NCBI RefSeq assembly: GCF_009911795.1
Contig: NZ_CP047898.1
Span: 186,001-250,000 of the forward strand
From: Pseudarthrobacter psychrotolerans
GTDB taxonomy: Bacteria > Actinomycetota > Actinomycetes > Actinomycetales > Micrococcaceae
DNA length: 64,000 nt
Reading direction: 5' to 3'
The notes below the pieces were generated by a model, which did no database searches, was not told the origin of the DNA, and saw only the letters and a program-made list of their open reading frames with translations. Positions 40,310 through 48,497 of the stretch are shown in pieces. How positions within the stretch are numbered: the stretch's first letter is position 1; each line of letters opens with the position of its first letter. A program made the position numbers and the translations under genes.

Positions 40310-40371
40310 AAAGCTATGGCCCGCACGGTTGCTGGTGAGGGCCATGCTGTGGAATCAGAGGTTTGGCTCGT

Positions 40372-41850
40372 TCAGAGGCCGTTGATGATGAGGGCGGCGG
40401 CCTTCATGTAGGCTTCTTTGGTCATGGAGTTGAGGGCCTCGTAAGAGATTTCCTCGCCCTCGTCCAGGGCGGGGTCGAAGGGTATGACCACACAGGCCCG
40501 GACGTGGGCTCGCATGCCGTCGATGATTCGCTGAAGCCGGTCCGGACTGGCGTTCGATGGCTGATTGATCACGGCGATGCCGTTAGCGAGCTTGTCCGCG
40601 TGGCCCTTGGTGATCAGGTCGTCTATGGTAGCGAAAGCCTTCCGTGCACCATCTTCCTTGTTAGTGGTGACCATCACCATCAGGTCGGCTGCCTCGGCCG
40701 TTGCTTGCCACGTCGAGGCGTTGGTCGCGTTGCCGGTGTCAATCACGGTCAGGTGGTAGAACTCGCGCAGTGCGGCGTGCGCCTGGCTGAAGGTCTCCCT
40801 GTTGATGCGCACCTGGTTGCTTGCTCTGTTCGCGCTGGAGAGCACATGGAACTTGTCCTCTCCCTGCGGGCGGACGTAGTTGACCAATTTTTCGGCACCG
40901 CCGGGTGCTCGGACTTCGTCGATGTTATCGAGCAGGTCAATAACGGTGTGGTCATGGTTGGCAGAGCGGGATCGTTCATCCAGGTTGCCCTGGTTTTCGT
41001 TGTTGTCCCACGCCACGACGTTTCCGCCGCGGATCCGTCCGAAGGTTGCGGCAAGCATGAAAGCAAATGTCGTCTTGCCGACACCGCCCTTGAGGTTCAT
41101 CCCGCAGATGGTCTTGTGACCGTTGAGGCCGCGCTGGATCGCGTTCCGCCAGGCGCGAAGCTGCTTCTCGTGCCCGCCGGGACCGAGCCTCGTGTAGAAC
41201 GTGCGGTTCATCGCGCCGCGCCAACCGATGAGGGCCGGTCCTGTCGGTGCCGGCTGCTTGGCCCGGCTGAACCGGATCGCGGCTGACTCATCAGGCCCAG
41301 CCGGCGCATCCGCCCTCGACGTGGACGCGGATTCGGCCTGCAATTGACTGACCGAAGCGGCCCGCGGTGTTTTCATCTCCGATTCGGCGGCCCTGGTGCA
41401 GTTGGGGCGGATTAGCACGGCCGCGTCGTCGTGGTTGCTGTCCTTGATGTCCTCAAAATGCACGCTTACGGGGAGGCTGCTGTCATTGGCGAGATTCTGG
41501 GCGTCGGCCAGAGCATAATCGATGCCTGCAGTCAGGTATGGGCTTTGCCCCGGCACGTCGACGGTCCACGAGTGGTAGGCCACAGTCCACTCGGCGTGTT
41601 GGACGTCCACGGGGTCGCTCTCGATGTGGCCGTCGGCATGGATCCGCAAGGTGTGTGTGGTTCGGGGGAAAGTCTCGTTGTAGCCCTGCTGGCCGACGAG
41701 GATGGAACGGCCCTGGAGACGGGCTGTCTGAACCAAGACCTTGCGGGCGTCAGCCGCTGTTTGGGCCGGCACGGAAGTGCCGAGGCCATCGATGATGTTT
41801 GCTTGCGGGCGGACTCGCATCTGCAGCGGTTCCAAAGTGCTCTCGCTCAT
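40372..41850 (-). CDS. ParA/MinD-like ATPase with long N-terminal region
   Basis: A 492-residue protein. The C-terminal half is a deviant Walker ATPase: MNLKGGVGKTTFAFMLAATF, then VVAWDNNENQGNLDER and TVIDTGNATNASTWQATAEA. The N-terminal 240 residues include a beta-rich domain and a linker and are not recognised. ParA-like ATPases on elements position or partition DNA or transfer machinery. No parB gene or centromere repeat is next to it. It lies near the integrase end of the island. Confidence 0.75.
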   Translation of the reverse strand: MSESTLEPLQMRVRPQANIIDGLGTSVPAQTAADARKVLVQTARLQGRSILVGQQGYNETFPRTTHTLRIHADGHIESDPVDVQHAEWTVAYHSWTVDVPGQSPYLTAGIDYALADAQNLANDSSLPVSVHFEDIKDSNHDDAAVLIRPNCTRAAESEMKTPRAASVSQLQAESASTSRADAPAGPDESAAIRFSRAKQPAPTGPALIGWRGAMNRTFYTRLGPGGHEKQLRAWRNAIQRGLNGHKTICGMNLKGGVGKTTFAFMLAATFGRIRGGNVVAWDNNENQGNLDERSRSANHDHTVIDLLDNIDEVRAPGGAEKLVNYVRPQGEDKFHVLSSANRASNQVRINRETFSQAHAALREFYHLTVIDTGNATNASTWQATAEAADLMVMVTTNKEDGARKAFATIDDLITKGHADKLANGIAVINQPSNASPDRLQRIIDGMRAHVRACVVIPFDPALDEGEEISYEALNSMTKEAYMKAAALIINGL

Positions 41851-41930
41851 TGTGCTTCCCTTCCTTGAGCGTCGTGTTCACCGCCAAGTTCAGTGGTGTG
41901 GGGAGCAGGCGTGTGTCAGATCCTGGACAC

Positions 41931-41992
41931 AGAAGGGGCCCAGCATCTCGTGCTGGACCCGTTCTATGTCCTAGGTGGTTTGCCTAGGACAT
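41931..41992 (-). terminator. double hairpin behind the nrdH-type gene
   Basis: ATGTCCTAGG / CCTAGGACAT (41966-41992) is a perfect 10-bp stem covering the stop codon of the redoxin gene. AGAAGGGGCCCAGCA / TGCTGGACCCGTTCT (41931-41965) is a 13-of-15 stem right behind it. Neither has a U tract, but the pair would separate the redoxin from the ParA-like gene. Confidence 0.5.
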
Positions 41993-42262
41993 GGATAGTC
42001 CTTCGACTACGGCGCCGGAGGTTTGCGAGGCTTTGTGGTGTTCGATGCTGGCTTTGATGAGTTCGGGCTGGAACCCGGTCCACGTCGCCGTCGCGGTTTC
42101 TACGACGGGCAGCTGCCGGTGGCCATCGGCTCTCAGACGGGCCTGAACGGCATCGTTGTTGTCGATCACGACCGATTCGTAGACGATGCCGTCACGGTCG
42201 TACAGGCGCTTGGTCATGGCGCATTGGGGGCAACTGCTGCTTGAGTATATTTTGATGCTCAC
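41984..42262 (-). CDS. NrdH-type glutaredoxin-like redoxin
   Basis: A 92-residue thioredoxin-fold protein. The start is taken as GTG 42262 because GAGAAGGAG precedes it; an ATG seven codons earlier is possible. VSIKIYSSSSCPQCAMTKRL carries the redox CPQC, and RLRADGHRQLPVVETATATW, then TGFQPELI has the cis-Pro and G-F-x-P-x-x-I of NrdH. NrdH normally reduces class Ib ribonucleotide reductase, but no nrdE/nrdF is present. Stand-alone copies on actinobacterial elements are familiar. Confidence 0.75.
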   Translation of the reverse strand: MSIKIYSSSSCPQCAMTKRLYDRDGIVYESVVIDNNDAVQARLRADGHRQLPVVETATATWTGFQPELIKASIEHHKASQTSGAVVEGLSMS

Positions 42263-42294
42263 GTGCTTCTCCTTCTCGGGCATGATTGCCGGAC

Positions 42295-42801
42295 CTAGAA
42301 TGGATTTTCGGTCTTGCCGGGGGACTCTGCGTCGTCAACTGCAGTGCTGACTAGTTCTTCGACGTCCGCCGTATCCACATCGTTGTTGTCGATCCACCAG
42401 CCGGCACGCGTGATCTGCCGGGCAGGGGAAAGTATGCGTTCCTCGAATGCCTCGTAGGTGAGCGGTTCATCCGCTTCAACAGTCAGGACTTCCAGTGCGC
42501 TGGAGAGCAGTTCATAGCGGGCCCTCGTGGCCCATGGAACCTGTTTCTCGGTTCCCTCCACGGGTGGCAGGTGGTGGTCGTTCTCGAACGACTCGGCATC
42601 CGCTAACGACTGTGCGGTCCGCTCGGCCTGCCACGCTTTGAGTCCGGTCGCGTTCTCTTTCGAAAAGCAGCGAATGCAGATCCGGTTTCTACCGAGGCCG
42701 TAGGCATGGGCCTTTCGGCGCCCGGCCGGGACGTTGGACAGGTCAGTTGCCTGCGTATGGCCGCACTTGTATTTGATGCTTGCTGTCGTAGCGATAGCCA
42801 T
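42295..42801 (-). CDS. zinc-motif hypothetical protein
   Basis: A 168-residue protein with an N-terminal KYKCGHTQATDLSNVPAGRR, then RICIRCFSKENATGL. One Cys-x-His and one Cys-x-x-Cys could form a zinc ribbon. The rest is acidic and helical. AGGAGGAACCG precedes the ATG. It lies between the redoxin and the integrase, a neighbourhood typical of element housekeeping genes. Function unknown. Confidence 0.55.
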   Translation of the reverse strand: MAIATTASIKYKCGHTQATDLSNVPAGRRKAHAYGLGRNRICIRCFSKENATGLKAWQAERTAQSLADAESFENDHHLPPVEGTEKQVPWATRARYELLSSALEVLTVEADEPLTYEAFEERILSPARQITRAGWWIDNNDVDTADVEELVSTAVDDAESPGKTENPF

Positions 42802-42869
42802 CGGTTCCTCCTGAGGGGTTGGATGACCCTCAATTCGGATTCCGCGGCACCGGCCACGTGTCGTCGTGG

Positions 42870-43715
42870 CTATCCGGCTTTTTGCAATTGTTTCAGTTCG
42901 AAGACATTGAGCGGAAGTTCGATGCCGTTCACGGCCTCTTGGAGGTGTAGAGATGGGACCAAGGTGTAACCCATGGTCGTGTTGATATTTCGATGCCCGA
43001 GAAGCTGCTGGACAGCGAGGATGTCTAAGGTCGTGGCAAATGCGGAGGTTGCAAAAAGGTGCCGGAGCGTATGTCCGGACCAGCCTGGACCGAGGAGGTC
43101 GCCAAGTCGTTGGCCAATGGAACCTGGGAGCATGTGGCCGGTCGGGTTTTTCTCGGAAGGAAATAGAAACCCGTCGTCAATTCCGGCGAGTACCTCTTGA
43201 AGCACTGGATGAAGTGGCACCATACGCTCATGGCCGCCTTTACCTTCTACACGGATCACACCACTACGTATATCCCTGGAGTGTAGTTGCGCTAGTTCCG
43301 ACCGGCGCAGACCAGACAAAGTTGCCACCAGGATCAGAACGACATCTACAGAACGCGGTGCCTCGGTGAGGGCGCGCCGCAAGGCGCCGGCAGGCGTCGG
43401 ATTGGGTACCGCGCGGGGTACAGCTATACGAGGTAGGCTATCGGCCGGGTTCGTCTCGACTTTTCCAATCATGGCGCCCCACCGGTACAACGCCCGAAGT
43501 GCGTCCGCCACATTCTTTCTCGTCGATGGAGACTTGCCGCAACTCAGAACAAAGTAGCCTAGCTGCTGTGTTGAGAGTTCCCACGGGCTCACTTCTGGGC
43601 TCCACTTACTGAGTCGCCGCGCGTAGTAGAGGCGCAGTTTCACAGACCCGGGCCGCTGGTAGATACCCAGCCACTTCTCATAGCTCGCCAGGTCGGTTTC
43701 AAAGGTTCCAGGCAT
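42870..43715 (-). CDS. tyrosine recombinase, probable integrase of the island
   Basis: A 281-residue integrase of XerC/D size. The N-terminal SAM-like domain includes TRKNVADALRALYRWGAMIG. Catalytic residues are Arg in LVATLSGLRRSELAQLHSRD, His-x-x-Arg in WSGHTLRHLFATSAF, His in VQQLLGHRNINTTMGYTLVP and Tyr in TTMGYTLV. It lies 0.87 kb from a 38-bp copy of the tRNA-Asn 3' end, which marks it as the likely enzyme for integration into tRNA-Asn. It points away from the attachment site. Confidence 0.85.
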   Translation of the reverse strand: MPGTFETDLASYEKWLGIYQRPGSVKLRLYYARRLSKWSPEVSPWELSTQQLGYFVLSCGKSPSTRKNVADALRALYRWGAMIGKVETNPADSLPRIAVPRAVPNPTPAGALRRALTEAPRSVDVVLILVATLSGLRRSELAQLHSRDIRSGVIRVEGKGGHERMVPLHPVLQEVLAGIDDGFLFPSEKNPTGHMLPGSIGQRLGDLLGPGWSGHTLRHLFATSAFATTLDILAVQQLLGHRNINTTMGYTLVPSLHLQEAVNGIELPLNVFELKQLQKAG

Positions 43716-43981
43716 ATTCCCCCACCAATCGACAACTAACTAGGCCAGCGTGCCAATTCATGAAGTCGATGGGAAATCACGTGAGGCAGGTCTGTGGATA
43801 ACCACACAGTAGCGTCACGGTTTATTTGTGTCGAGGGTGTTTTATTAGCTGAAGGAATATTTCACGATTCTGAATTAAGTCAATCGATTGTAGATTCATA
43901 GAGTGGATCCACCACCCGTGGCCGAGCGATGGGACACGGCGCACGGTGCAGTACCCGGACGATGTGCGAAGTTGCGAGCTC

Positions 43982-44236
43982 TCAGGGTCTACGGGCCTGC
44001 AGGTAGCTGATTAGTGACGTTGCGCCGAGAAGAAAGACTCCGATAGCACCATTCCCGAAGTTGCCAGCCATGACACCGGCGGCCACGTAGGCGATGCCGG
44101 CGATGCCGAGCCCGGTTTTGAGTAATGCTGTCGCGGACTGTATGGGGTGTACAAGGATGCTCCATGCGATCGCGAAAAGGAATGCTGTGGCCGCGAATGC
44201 ACCACCGATTGCCCAGACCATGATGACCTTCCCCAT
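43982..44236 (-). CDS. small membrane protein, hypothetical
   Basis: An 84-residue protein with about three hydrophobic segments: MVWAIGGAFAATAFLFAIAW, LLKTGLGIAGIAYVAAGVMA, and IGVFLLGATSLISYL. No family recognised. It lies between integrase and attachment site. A moderately AT-rich, gene-free stretch (43830-43905) separates it from the integrase. Confidence 0.5.
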   Translation of the reverse strand: MGKVIMVWAIGGAFAATAFLFAIAWSILVHPIQSATALLKTGLGIAGIAYVAAGVMAGNFGNGAIGVFLLGATSLISYLQARRP

Positions 44237-44283
44237 AGTGACGGTGACCTTGTATCAGGAACTGTAACGGCGGGCGCCGACAC

Positions 44284-44484
44284 TCACGCTCTATCGTTCT
44301 CCGGGTGGTGCATTTCTTTGTCGGCGTAGCGCAGGGCATCCTCCAAATGAACGACCGGAGCCCAGGATTGAACCTCGTAATCCGAGTGTGATTTTTGCCA
44401 CTCCAAGACCGCTGATAGCCCTTGAAATTCGACTGCCCAGCACTTGTACGAGCCCTTTGCTCCGATCATCGCAACGTAGTTCAT
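44284..44484 (-). CDS. small hypothetical protein next to the attachment site
   Basis: A 66-residue protein (MNYVAMIGAKGSYKCWAVEF, then ALRYADKEMHHPENDRA) with a short alpha/beta look and no known motif. It is the last gene before the island boundary. Coding character is moderate. Confidence 0.45.
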   Translation of the reverse strand: MNYVAMIGAKGSYKCWAVEFQGLSAVLEWQKSHSDYEVQSWAPVVHLEDALRYADKEMHHPENDRA

Positions 44485-44581
44485 GCTGCGTCCTCATCCA
44501 ACGAGGAGCCCATTACGCCGGTCGAAGCGGCAACCAGCAGGGAATATGCTAGCCCGTAAGACCGCACCATTCCGGACCAAC

Positions 44582-44619
44582 AATCGAAGGGTTGCTGGTT
44601 CAAGTCCAGCAGGAGGAGC
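44582..44619 (+). repeat. right attachment site: 3' copy of tRNA-Asn
   Basis: 38 bp identical to 44781-44818, from the end of the anticodon loop (AATCGAAGGG) through the T arm and acceptor stem to AGGAGGAGC. The 5' half of a tRNA is missing here, replaced by unrelated DNA. A terminator follows immediately, as it would behind a real tRNA gene. This is what integration into the 3' end of a tandem tRNA-Asn gene leaves at the distal end of an island. I saw no other copy in the window, so the partner lies beyond position 1 or is lost. Confidence 0.8.
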
Positions 44620-44623
44620 GCAC

Positions 44624-44660
44624 AATCCCCGTTCCGGGTCTCCGGAACGGGGATTTTTTT
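44624..44660 (+). terminator. terminator of the split tRNA-Asn locus
   Basis: Stem AATCCCCGTTCCGG / CCGGAACGGGGATT with loop GTCT, followed by five more T (seven in the run). It sits five bases behind the partial tRNA copy, where a tRNA terminator would be. Confidence 0.9.
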
Positions 44661-44744
44661 CATACCCGGGGAGGGTATTTCGAGGTGCACCGCCGCCGAT
44701 TTCCCATTCCCGGGAAACCTTTGCTAATGTCATACCTGCTTCAT

Positions 44745-44817
44745 TCCTCCTTAGCTCAATTGGCAGAGCATTCGACTGTTAATCGAAGGGTTGCTGGTTC
44801 AAGTCCAGCAGGAGGAG
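44745..44817 (+). tRNA. tRNA-Asn (GTT)
   Basis: A complete cloverleaf: acceptor TCCTCCT / AGGAGGA, D stem GCTC/GAGC, anticodon stem TTCGA/TCGAA with loop CTGTTAA (anticodon GTT at 44778-44780), T arm GCTGG-TTCAAGT-CCAGC, discriminator G. CCA is not encoded. A terminator follows. The second, 3'-only copy 125 bp upstream indicates that two tandem tRNA-Asn genes existed before integration. Confidence 0.95.
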
Positions 44818-44826
44818 CAAACAAAC

Positions 44827-44864
44827 AAAGATCCCCGTCCTCTTCATGAGGGCGGGGATCTTTT
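44827..44864 (+). terminator. terminator behind tRNA-Asn
   Basis: AAAGATCCCCGTCCTC pairs with GAGGGCGGGGATCTTT around a short loop, with four T at the end. It also faces the converging minus-strand gene that ends at 44869. Confidence 0.85.
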
Positions 44865-44868
44865 GCAT

Positions 44869-45276
44869 TCACACAAAGTCCATTTCCACCTGCAGGAAGC
44901 GTTCAGCTTCGGCGATGGCCGCGTGGAAGGCGTCCTGCTCGGTGGGGTACTTGCGGGGCTCCCGCGGATGCCACTCATGGGGCGCTGAGTGCACCCGGGC
45001 GAAGCCGGAGGCCGGCGGCGCGTAGAAGATGCCGAAGCGCTGCACAGGCCACTCAGGCGAGGTCTCCGGGGCCACCAGGAGGGCGGCGTTGAAGGCGGCG
45101 TTGTACCACTGCGCGATGGGCCGGCGGCGGTCGTCCGTGAAGAGTCCGGCGGCATAGAGGGCCGCGGACTGCTGGCCGGTTTGCGCGCACAGGCGGTCCC
45201 ACCACATGGGCAAAATGCCTGAGTCGCAGCGTTGCCATGTGGCCGGAGGCGGGGAGGAGAACTGCCAGCTGGGCAC
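44869..45276 (-). CDS. conserved hypothetical protein
   Basis: A 135-residue protein (WWDRLCAQTGQQSAALYAAG, then LFTDDRRRPIAQWYNAAFNA, ending AIAEAERFLQVEMDFV). No motif that I can name. Codon use and composition are those of a real core gene. It is the first chromosomal gene right of the island, convergent with tRNA-Asn. Confidence 0.65.
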   Translation of the reverse strand: MPSWQFSSPPPATWQRCDSGILPMWWDRLCAQTGQQSAALYAAGLFTDDRRRPIAQWYNAAFNAALLVAPETSPEWPVQRFGIFYAPPASGFARVHSAPHEWHPREPRKYPTEQDAFHAAIAEAERFLQVEMDFV

Positions 45277-45358
45277 GGATTTATTTTATCGTGGGAAGGC
45301 TTCCCGGCGGCAGGGGCCCTCCGCAGGCGGCCGGAATTTTGCCGCCAGGTCCCTGCAG

Positions 45359-45550
45359 CTAGGGGCGGTTCCAGGGGCCGGGGTTGACCCGGTAGAGCAG
45401 GGCGGCGCCTGCCAGCGCGCCGAGGATGATGCCGATGGCGCCACCGCCGAACACGCGCCCCAGGAAGTAACCGGCGACGCCGCCCAGCACCGCCCCGAGG
45501 AACAGTCCCCGGGGGTTGCGGTGCGGCCGGCGTTTCACGCGCTTCATCAA
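45359..45550 (-). CDS. small glycine-rich membrane protein
   Basis: A 63-residue protein with a basic N-terminus (MKRVKRRPHRNPRG) and two close hydrophobic segments rich in Gly (LFLGAVLGGVAGYFLGRVFG, then AIGIILGALAGAALLY). The G-x3-G spacing resembles glycine-zipper hairpins. The second Met at 45547 may be the true start. Function unknown. Confidence 0.6.
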   Translation of the reverse strand: MMKRVKRRPHRNPRGLFLGAVLGGVAGYFLGRVFGGGAIGIILGALAGAALLYRVNPGPWNRP

Positions 45551-45563
45551 TGGATCGACGGGT

Positions 45564-46787
45564 TCAGTGGATCGACGGCACGGTGCGCGGCCTGACGATC
45601 AGCCAGAGGCCCGCTATCGCCAGCAGGATGCACGCGGCCTGCACGGCGCCCATGGGGGTGGAGCTGGTGATGCCCAGCCAGCCCACCACCGGGGAAACCA
45701 GGCCGGCCATCAGGAAGGTCGCCGCGCCCAGGAGCGAGGCGGCGGTTCCGGCCTGGGCGCCGTGGCTGGACAGCGCCAGCACCTGCACGCAGGGGAACGT
45801 GAAGCCTGTGCCCATGATGTAGAACCAGAGCGGAACCATCACGCCCCAGAGCCCCAGGCCGGCCTGGTCAAAGACTACGATCAGCAGGGCCATAAGGAAC
45901 ATCCAGGCCGTGGAACAGGCCAGGATCCACTGCGGCGGGACAGTACGGATGAGCCTGGAGCTGATCTGGACGCCGGCCACAATGCCCAGCGAGTTGATGC
46001 CGAACAGCAGGCCGTATTCCTGGGGCGAGAACCCGAAAATGTCCTGGAAGAGGAACGGCGACGCGGACAGATACGTGAAGAGGCCGGCAAAGTTCATGCC
46101 GCCCACAAGCAACAGGCCCACGAAGATCCGGTCCGTGAAAAGAACCTTGTAGCGTTGGGCGGCAGTCATGCCTGTCAGGCCGCGCTTCTCCGGTGGCAAT
46201 GTTTCGCGGACCACAAAAAGGGCCGCGATGATGACCAGGGTGCCGTAGCCGGCCAGGAACACAAAGATTCCGGGCCAGGGCATTACCAGGAGCAGCTGTG
46301 ATCCGATCACCGGGGCCAGGATCGGCGCCAGCCCGTTCACCAGTGCCATGCGCGAGAACATCCGGACCATGGCATAGCCGGAGAACAGGTCCCGCACCAT
46401 TGCCATGGCCACCACTCCGCCGCCTGCAGCACCCACACCCATGAGGACGCGGAAGAGGCCCAGGGTGGAGATGTCGGTGGACAGGGCGGCTCCTACGGAG
46501 GAGGCGATGTGCAGCGCGGTGGCCAGGATCAGCGGGAGCCGCCGGCCGAACTTGTCGCTGAACGGGCCCACCACCAGCTGGCCCAGGGCAAAGCCCACGG
46601 TGGTGCCGGCCAGGGTCAGCTGGACCTGGGCCTCGGTGACCCCCAGGCTCGCTTCCAGTGCCGGGAACGCAGGCAGGTACAGGTCGATCGTGAAGGGTCC
46701 CAATGCGGTGAGGGCACCGAGGAGGAGGATGTACATCAGTTTCCGGCGGCGGGTCAGCGAATCGCCCGGATTTGAGTGAATGGTCAC
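45564..46787 (-). CDS. Bcr/CflA-family drug resistance MFS transporter
   Basis: A 12-helix major facilitator, 407 residues, exporting drugs by proton antiport in characterised relatives. Motifs: LTALGPFTIDLYLPAFPALE near the N-terminus, the A-like motif QLVVGPFSDKFGRRLPLILA between helices 2 and 3, and FRVLMGVGAAGGGVVAMAMV. The start is taken as GTG 46787 (VTIHSNPGDSLTRRRKLMYI), because upstream codons lack coding character. It runs opposite to the holin-family gene, with the promoters between them. Confidence 0.85.
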   Translation of the reverse strand: MTIHSNPGDSLTRRRKLMYILLLGALTALGPFTIDLYLPAFPALEASLGVTEAQVQLTLAGTTVGFALGQLVVGPFSDKFGRRLPLILATALHIASSVGAALSTDISTLGLFRVLMGVGAAGGGVVAMAMVRDLFSGYAMVRMFSRMALVNGLAPILAPVIGSQLLLVMPWPGIFVFLAGYGTLVIIAALFVVRETLPPEKRGLTGMTAAQRYKVLFTDRIFVGLLLVGGMNFAGLFTYLSASPFLFQDIFGFSPQEYGLLFGINSLGIVAGVQISSRLIRTVPPQWILACSTAWMFLMALLIVVFDQAGLGLWGVMVPLWFYIMGTGFTFPCVQVLALSSHGAQAGTAASLLGAATFLMAGLVSPVVGWLGITSSTPMGAVQAACILLAIAGLWLIVRPRTVPSIH

Positions 46788-46977
46788 GGAGATCAATCCT
46801 AGGCCCGGAAGTTTCCATCTTTCCGAGGTTGCAGGCGCGCCGTGCGGCCAACCCGGAAGTTTGCCCTGAACCTGAATGATAGTTTTGGGGGCGGGACCGT
46901 GCTGCCGCGGGCTCCCACAGCACACGGTAGCCGAATCGACCAGGCAGCAGACTACACAACAAGTTAGGCGGGAACCG

Positions 46978-47831
46978 ATGAGCGGACGTCACACCGGGCG
47001 CACAAGCCAGGGATTGCGGATCACGGCGCTGCCCCGGACGCTGAAACTACTCTTTCGTCTGGCCCCCGCCAGCTCAACGACGAAATCGCCTTCGCTAAGA
47101 TCGAGCTCAAGCGCAAGGGCATCCAGGTGGGCGTCGCCGCCGCCTTCTTCGCCGTCGCGCTTATTTTCGTCGCGTTCCTCGTGGTTGGCCTGATCGTGGC
47201 CGCCATTATGGGCCTGGCCACCATCATGCCGGCGTGGCTGGCCGCCCTGCTCATTTGCGCCGTGTTTCTGGTCATAGCCCTCATCGGTGCCTTGATCGGC
47301 CTCCGCAAATTCAAGCAAGCCATGCCCCTGGTCCCGGCCGAGACCATCCGCGGGATCAAACACGATCTCGGCATCGCCAAGGAAGGCTCGGGCTTCAACG
47401 CTGCGCTGCTGGATCCGGCCAGCCCGGAGGCCAAGGCCGCCAAGGCTGCCAAGGACGAAGCCGCCGCGAAGGCCAAGGCCGAAAAGGAAACCAAGGCCGC
47501 GGCGCACAAGCAGGAGTTCCCGCACGCCTCCGAGCCCGAGCTTCACCGCCGCCTGGAACAGCGCCGTCGCCACCTGGCTCAGGTCCGCGACGAACTCGAT
47601 ACCGAACTCGACATCAAGCCGCAGGCCATGTTCCTGCTGGGCGCTGCCCAGGAAAAACTGGGAGAGGGCAAGGCGGCCGTTGAACACGGCGCGGCCGCGG
47701 CCAGCCAAAAGTTCGCTGCCTTCTCCGGGTCCCCGGACGGCGCCGGCCTCCGCTGGAAGCCGCTTGCCGCCCTTGCAGCCTCAGCAACGATCTTTGTGGT
47801 GCTCCTGCGCAGGCTGCTGCGGAACCCCTAA
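46978..47831 (+). CDS. phage holin-family (DUF1469-like) membrane protein, frame lost early
   Basis: Starts MSGRHTGRTSQGLRITALPR at 46978. After FRLAP the frame is lost in CCCCC 47063-47067; one more C gives RQLNDEIAFAKIELKRKGIQ, which continues to 47831. Two membrane helices (VAAAFFAVALIFVAFLVVGL and AWLAALLICAVFLVIALIGA) follow the amphipathic segment, the plan of actinobacterial superfamily III holin-like proteins. A charged Ala/Lys/Glu linker and a C-terminal helix (LAALAASATIFVVLLRRLLR) follow. Core gene, so the frame loss is suspicious. Confidence 0.7.
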
Positions 47832-47873
47832 CAACACACACGTCACACTGGGCTCTAAGGAAGGGGGGAGGGA

Positions 47874-48497
47874 TTGAGGTTCATCGGCGCTGGCGCGCGA
47901 CCCGGCCGCCCCCAGATTGACCACGACCGCGTCTTCACCATCCCCAACGCCCTGACGGTGCTGCGCTTTATGGGCGTGCCCTTTTTTGTCTGGCTGGTCC
48001 TGGCCCGGAAGGAGTTTGGGATCGCCGTGGTGGTTCTGGTGGTCATGGCGGGAACCGACTGGATTGATGGCTACGTGGCCCGCCGCTTCGACCAGGCGTC
48101 CAAGCTGGGCCGGGTCATGGACCCACTGGCTGACCGGCTGGCCCTGATCGCGGTGGCGGTCACCCTGGTGATTGCCGGCGTCGTCCATTGGCTGTACCTG
48201 GCCGCACTCCTGGTGCCGGACGCCGTGCTCCTGGTGCTGACCCTCTCCTACTTCCGGGGCCACCCGGACCTGACGGTGAGCCGCGTGGGCAAAATCCGCA
48301 CCGGACTCCTGCTTCTGGGCACACCACTGCTGGTCCTCTCGCGATTGGACACCCCGTTTGACGGGCCGCTGTACATCGCGGCATGGATCGTGCTGGGACT
48401 CGGGCTCGCCGGCCACTGGATTGCCGCGTACAACTATTTCTGGGCCATTCTGCGGAAGGGCCGCCAGCAGTCCCATCACGACGGCGGCACTGCCTGA
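47874..48497 (+). CDS. CDP-alcohol phosphatidyltransferase family protein
   Basis: An integral membrane enzyme that joins a CDP-activated lipid to an alcohol in phospholipid synthesis. The signature D-x2-D-G-x2-A-R-x8-G-x3-D-x3-D is complete: DWIDGYVARRFDQASKLGRV, then MDPLADRL near residues 61-88. It has 207 residues, near the length of PgsA-type proteins. The start is a TTG with GGGGGGAGG upstream. Its stop shares a base with the next start. Exact substrate (glycerol phosphate, inositol or other) is undetermined. Confidence 0.85.
   Translation: MRFIGAGARPGRPQIDHDRVFTIPNALTVLRFMGVPFFVWLVLARKEFGIAVVVLVVMAGTDWIDGYVARRFDQASKLGRVMDPLADRLALIAVAVTLVIAGVVHWLYLAALLVPDAVLLVLTLSYFRGHPDLTVSRVGKIRTGLLLLGTPLLVLSRLDTPFDGPLYIAAWIVLGLGLAGHWIAAYNYFWAILRKGRQQSHHDGGTA

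Noticed and set aside
12276..40314. Target-site duplication for the Tn402-like ends
   Set aside because: The 5 bp outside site A (CAAAA) do not match those outside B (CTGGT), C (CGTGA) or D (AAAGC), so no intact recent insertion can be defined.
44582..44619. Second functional tRNA-Asn gene
   Set aside because: The acceptor 5' strand, D arm and anticodon are missing; only the 3' part remains, so it is an attachment site.
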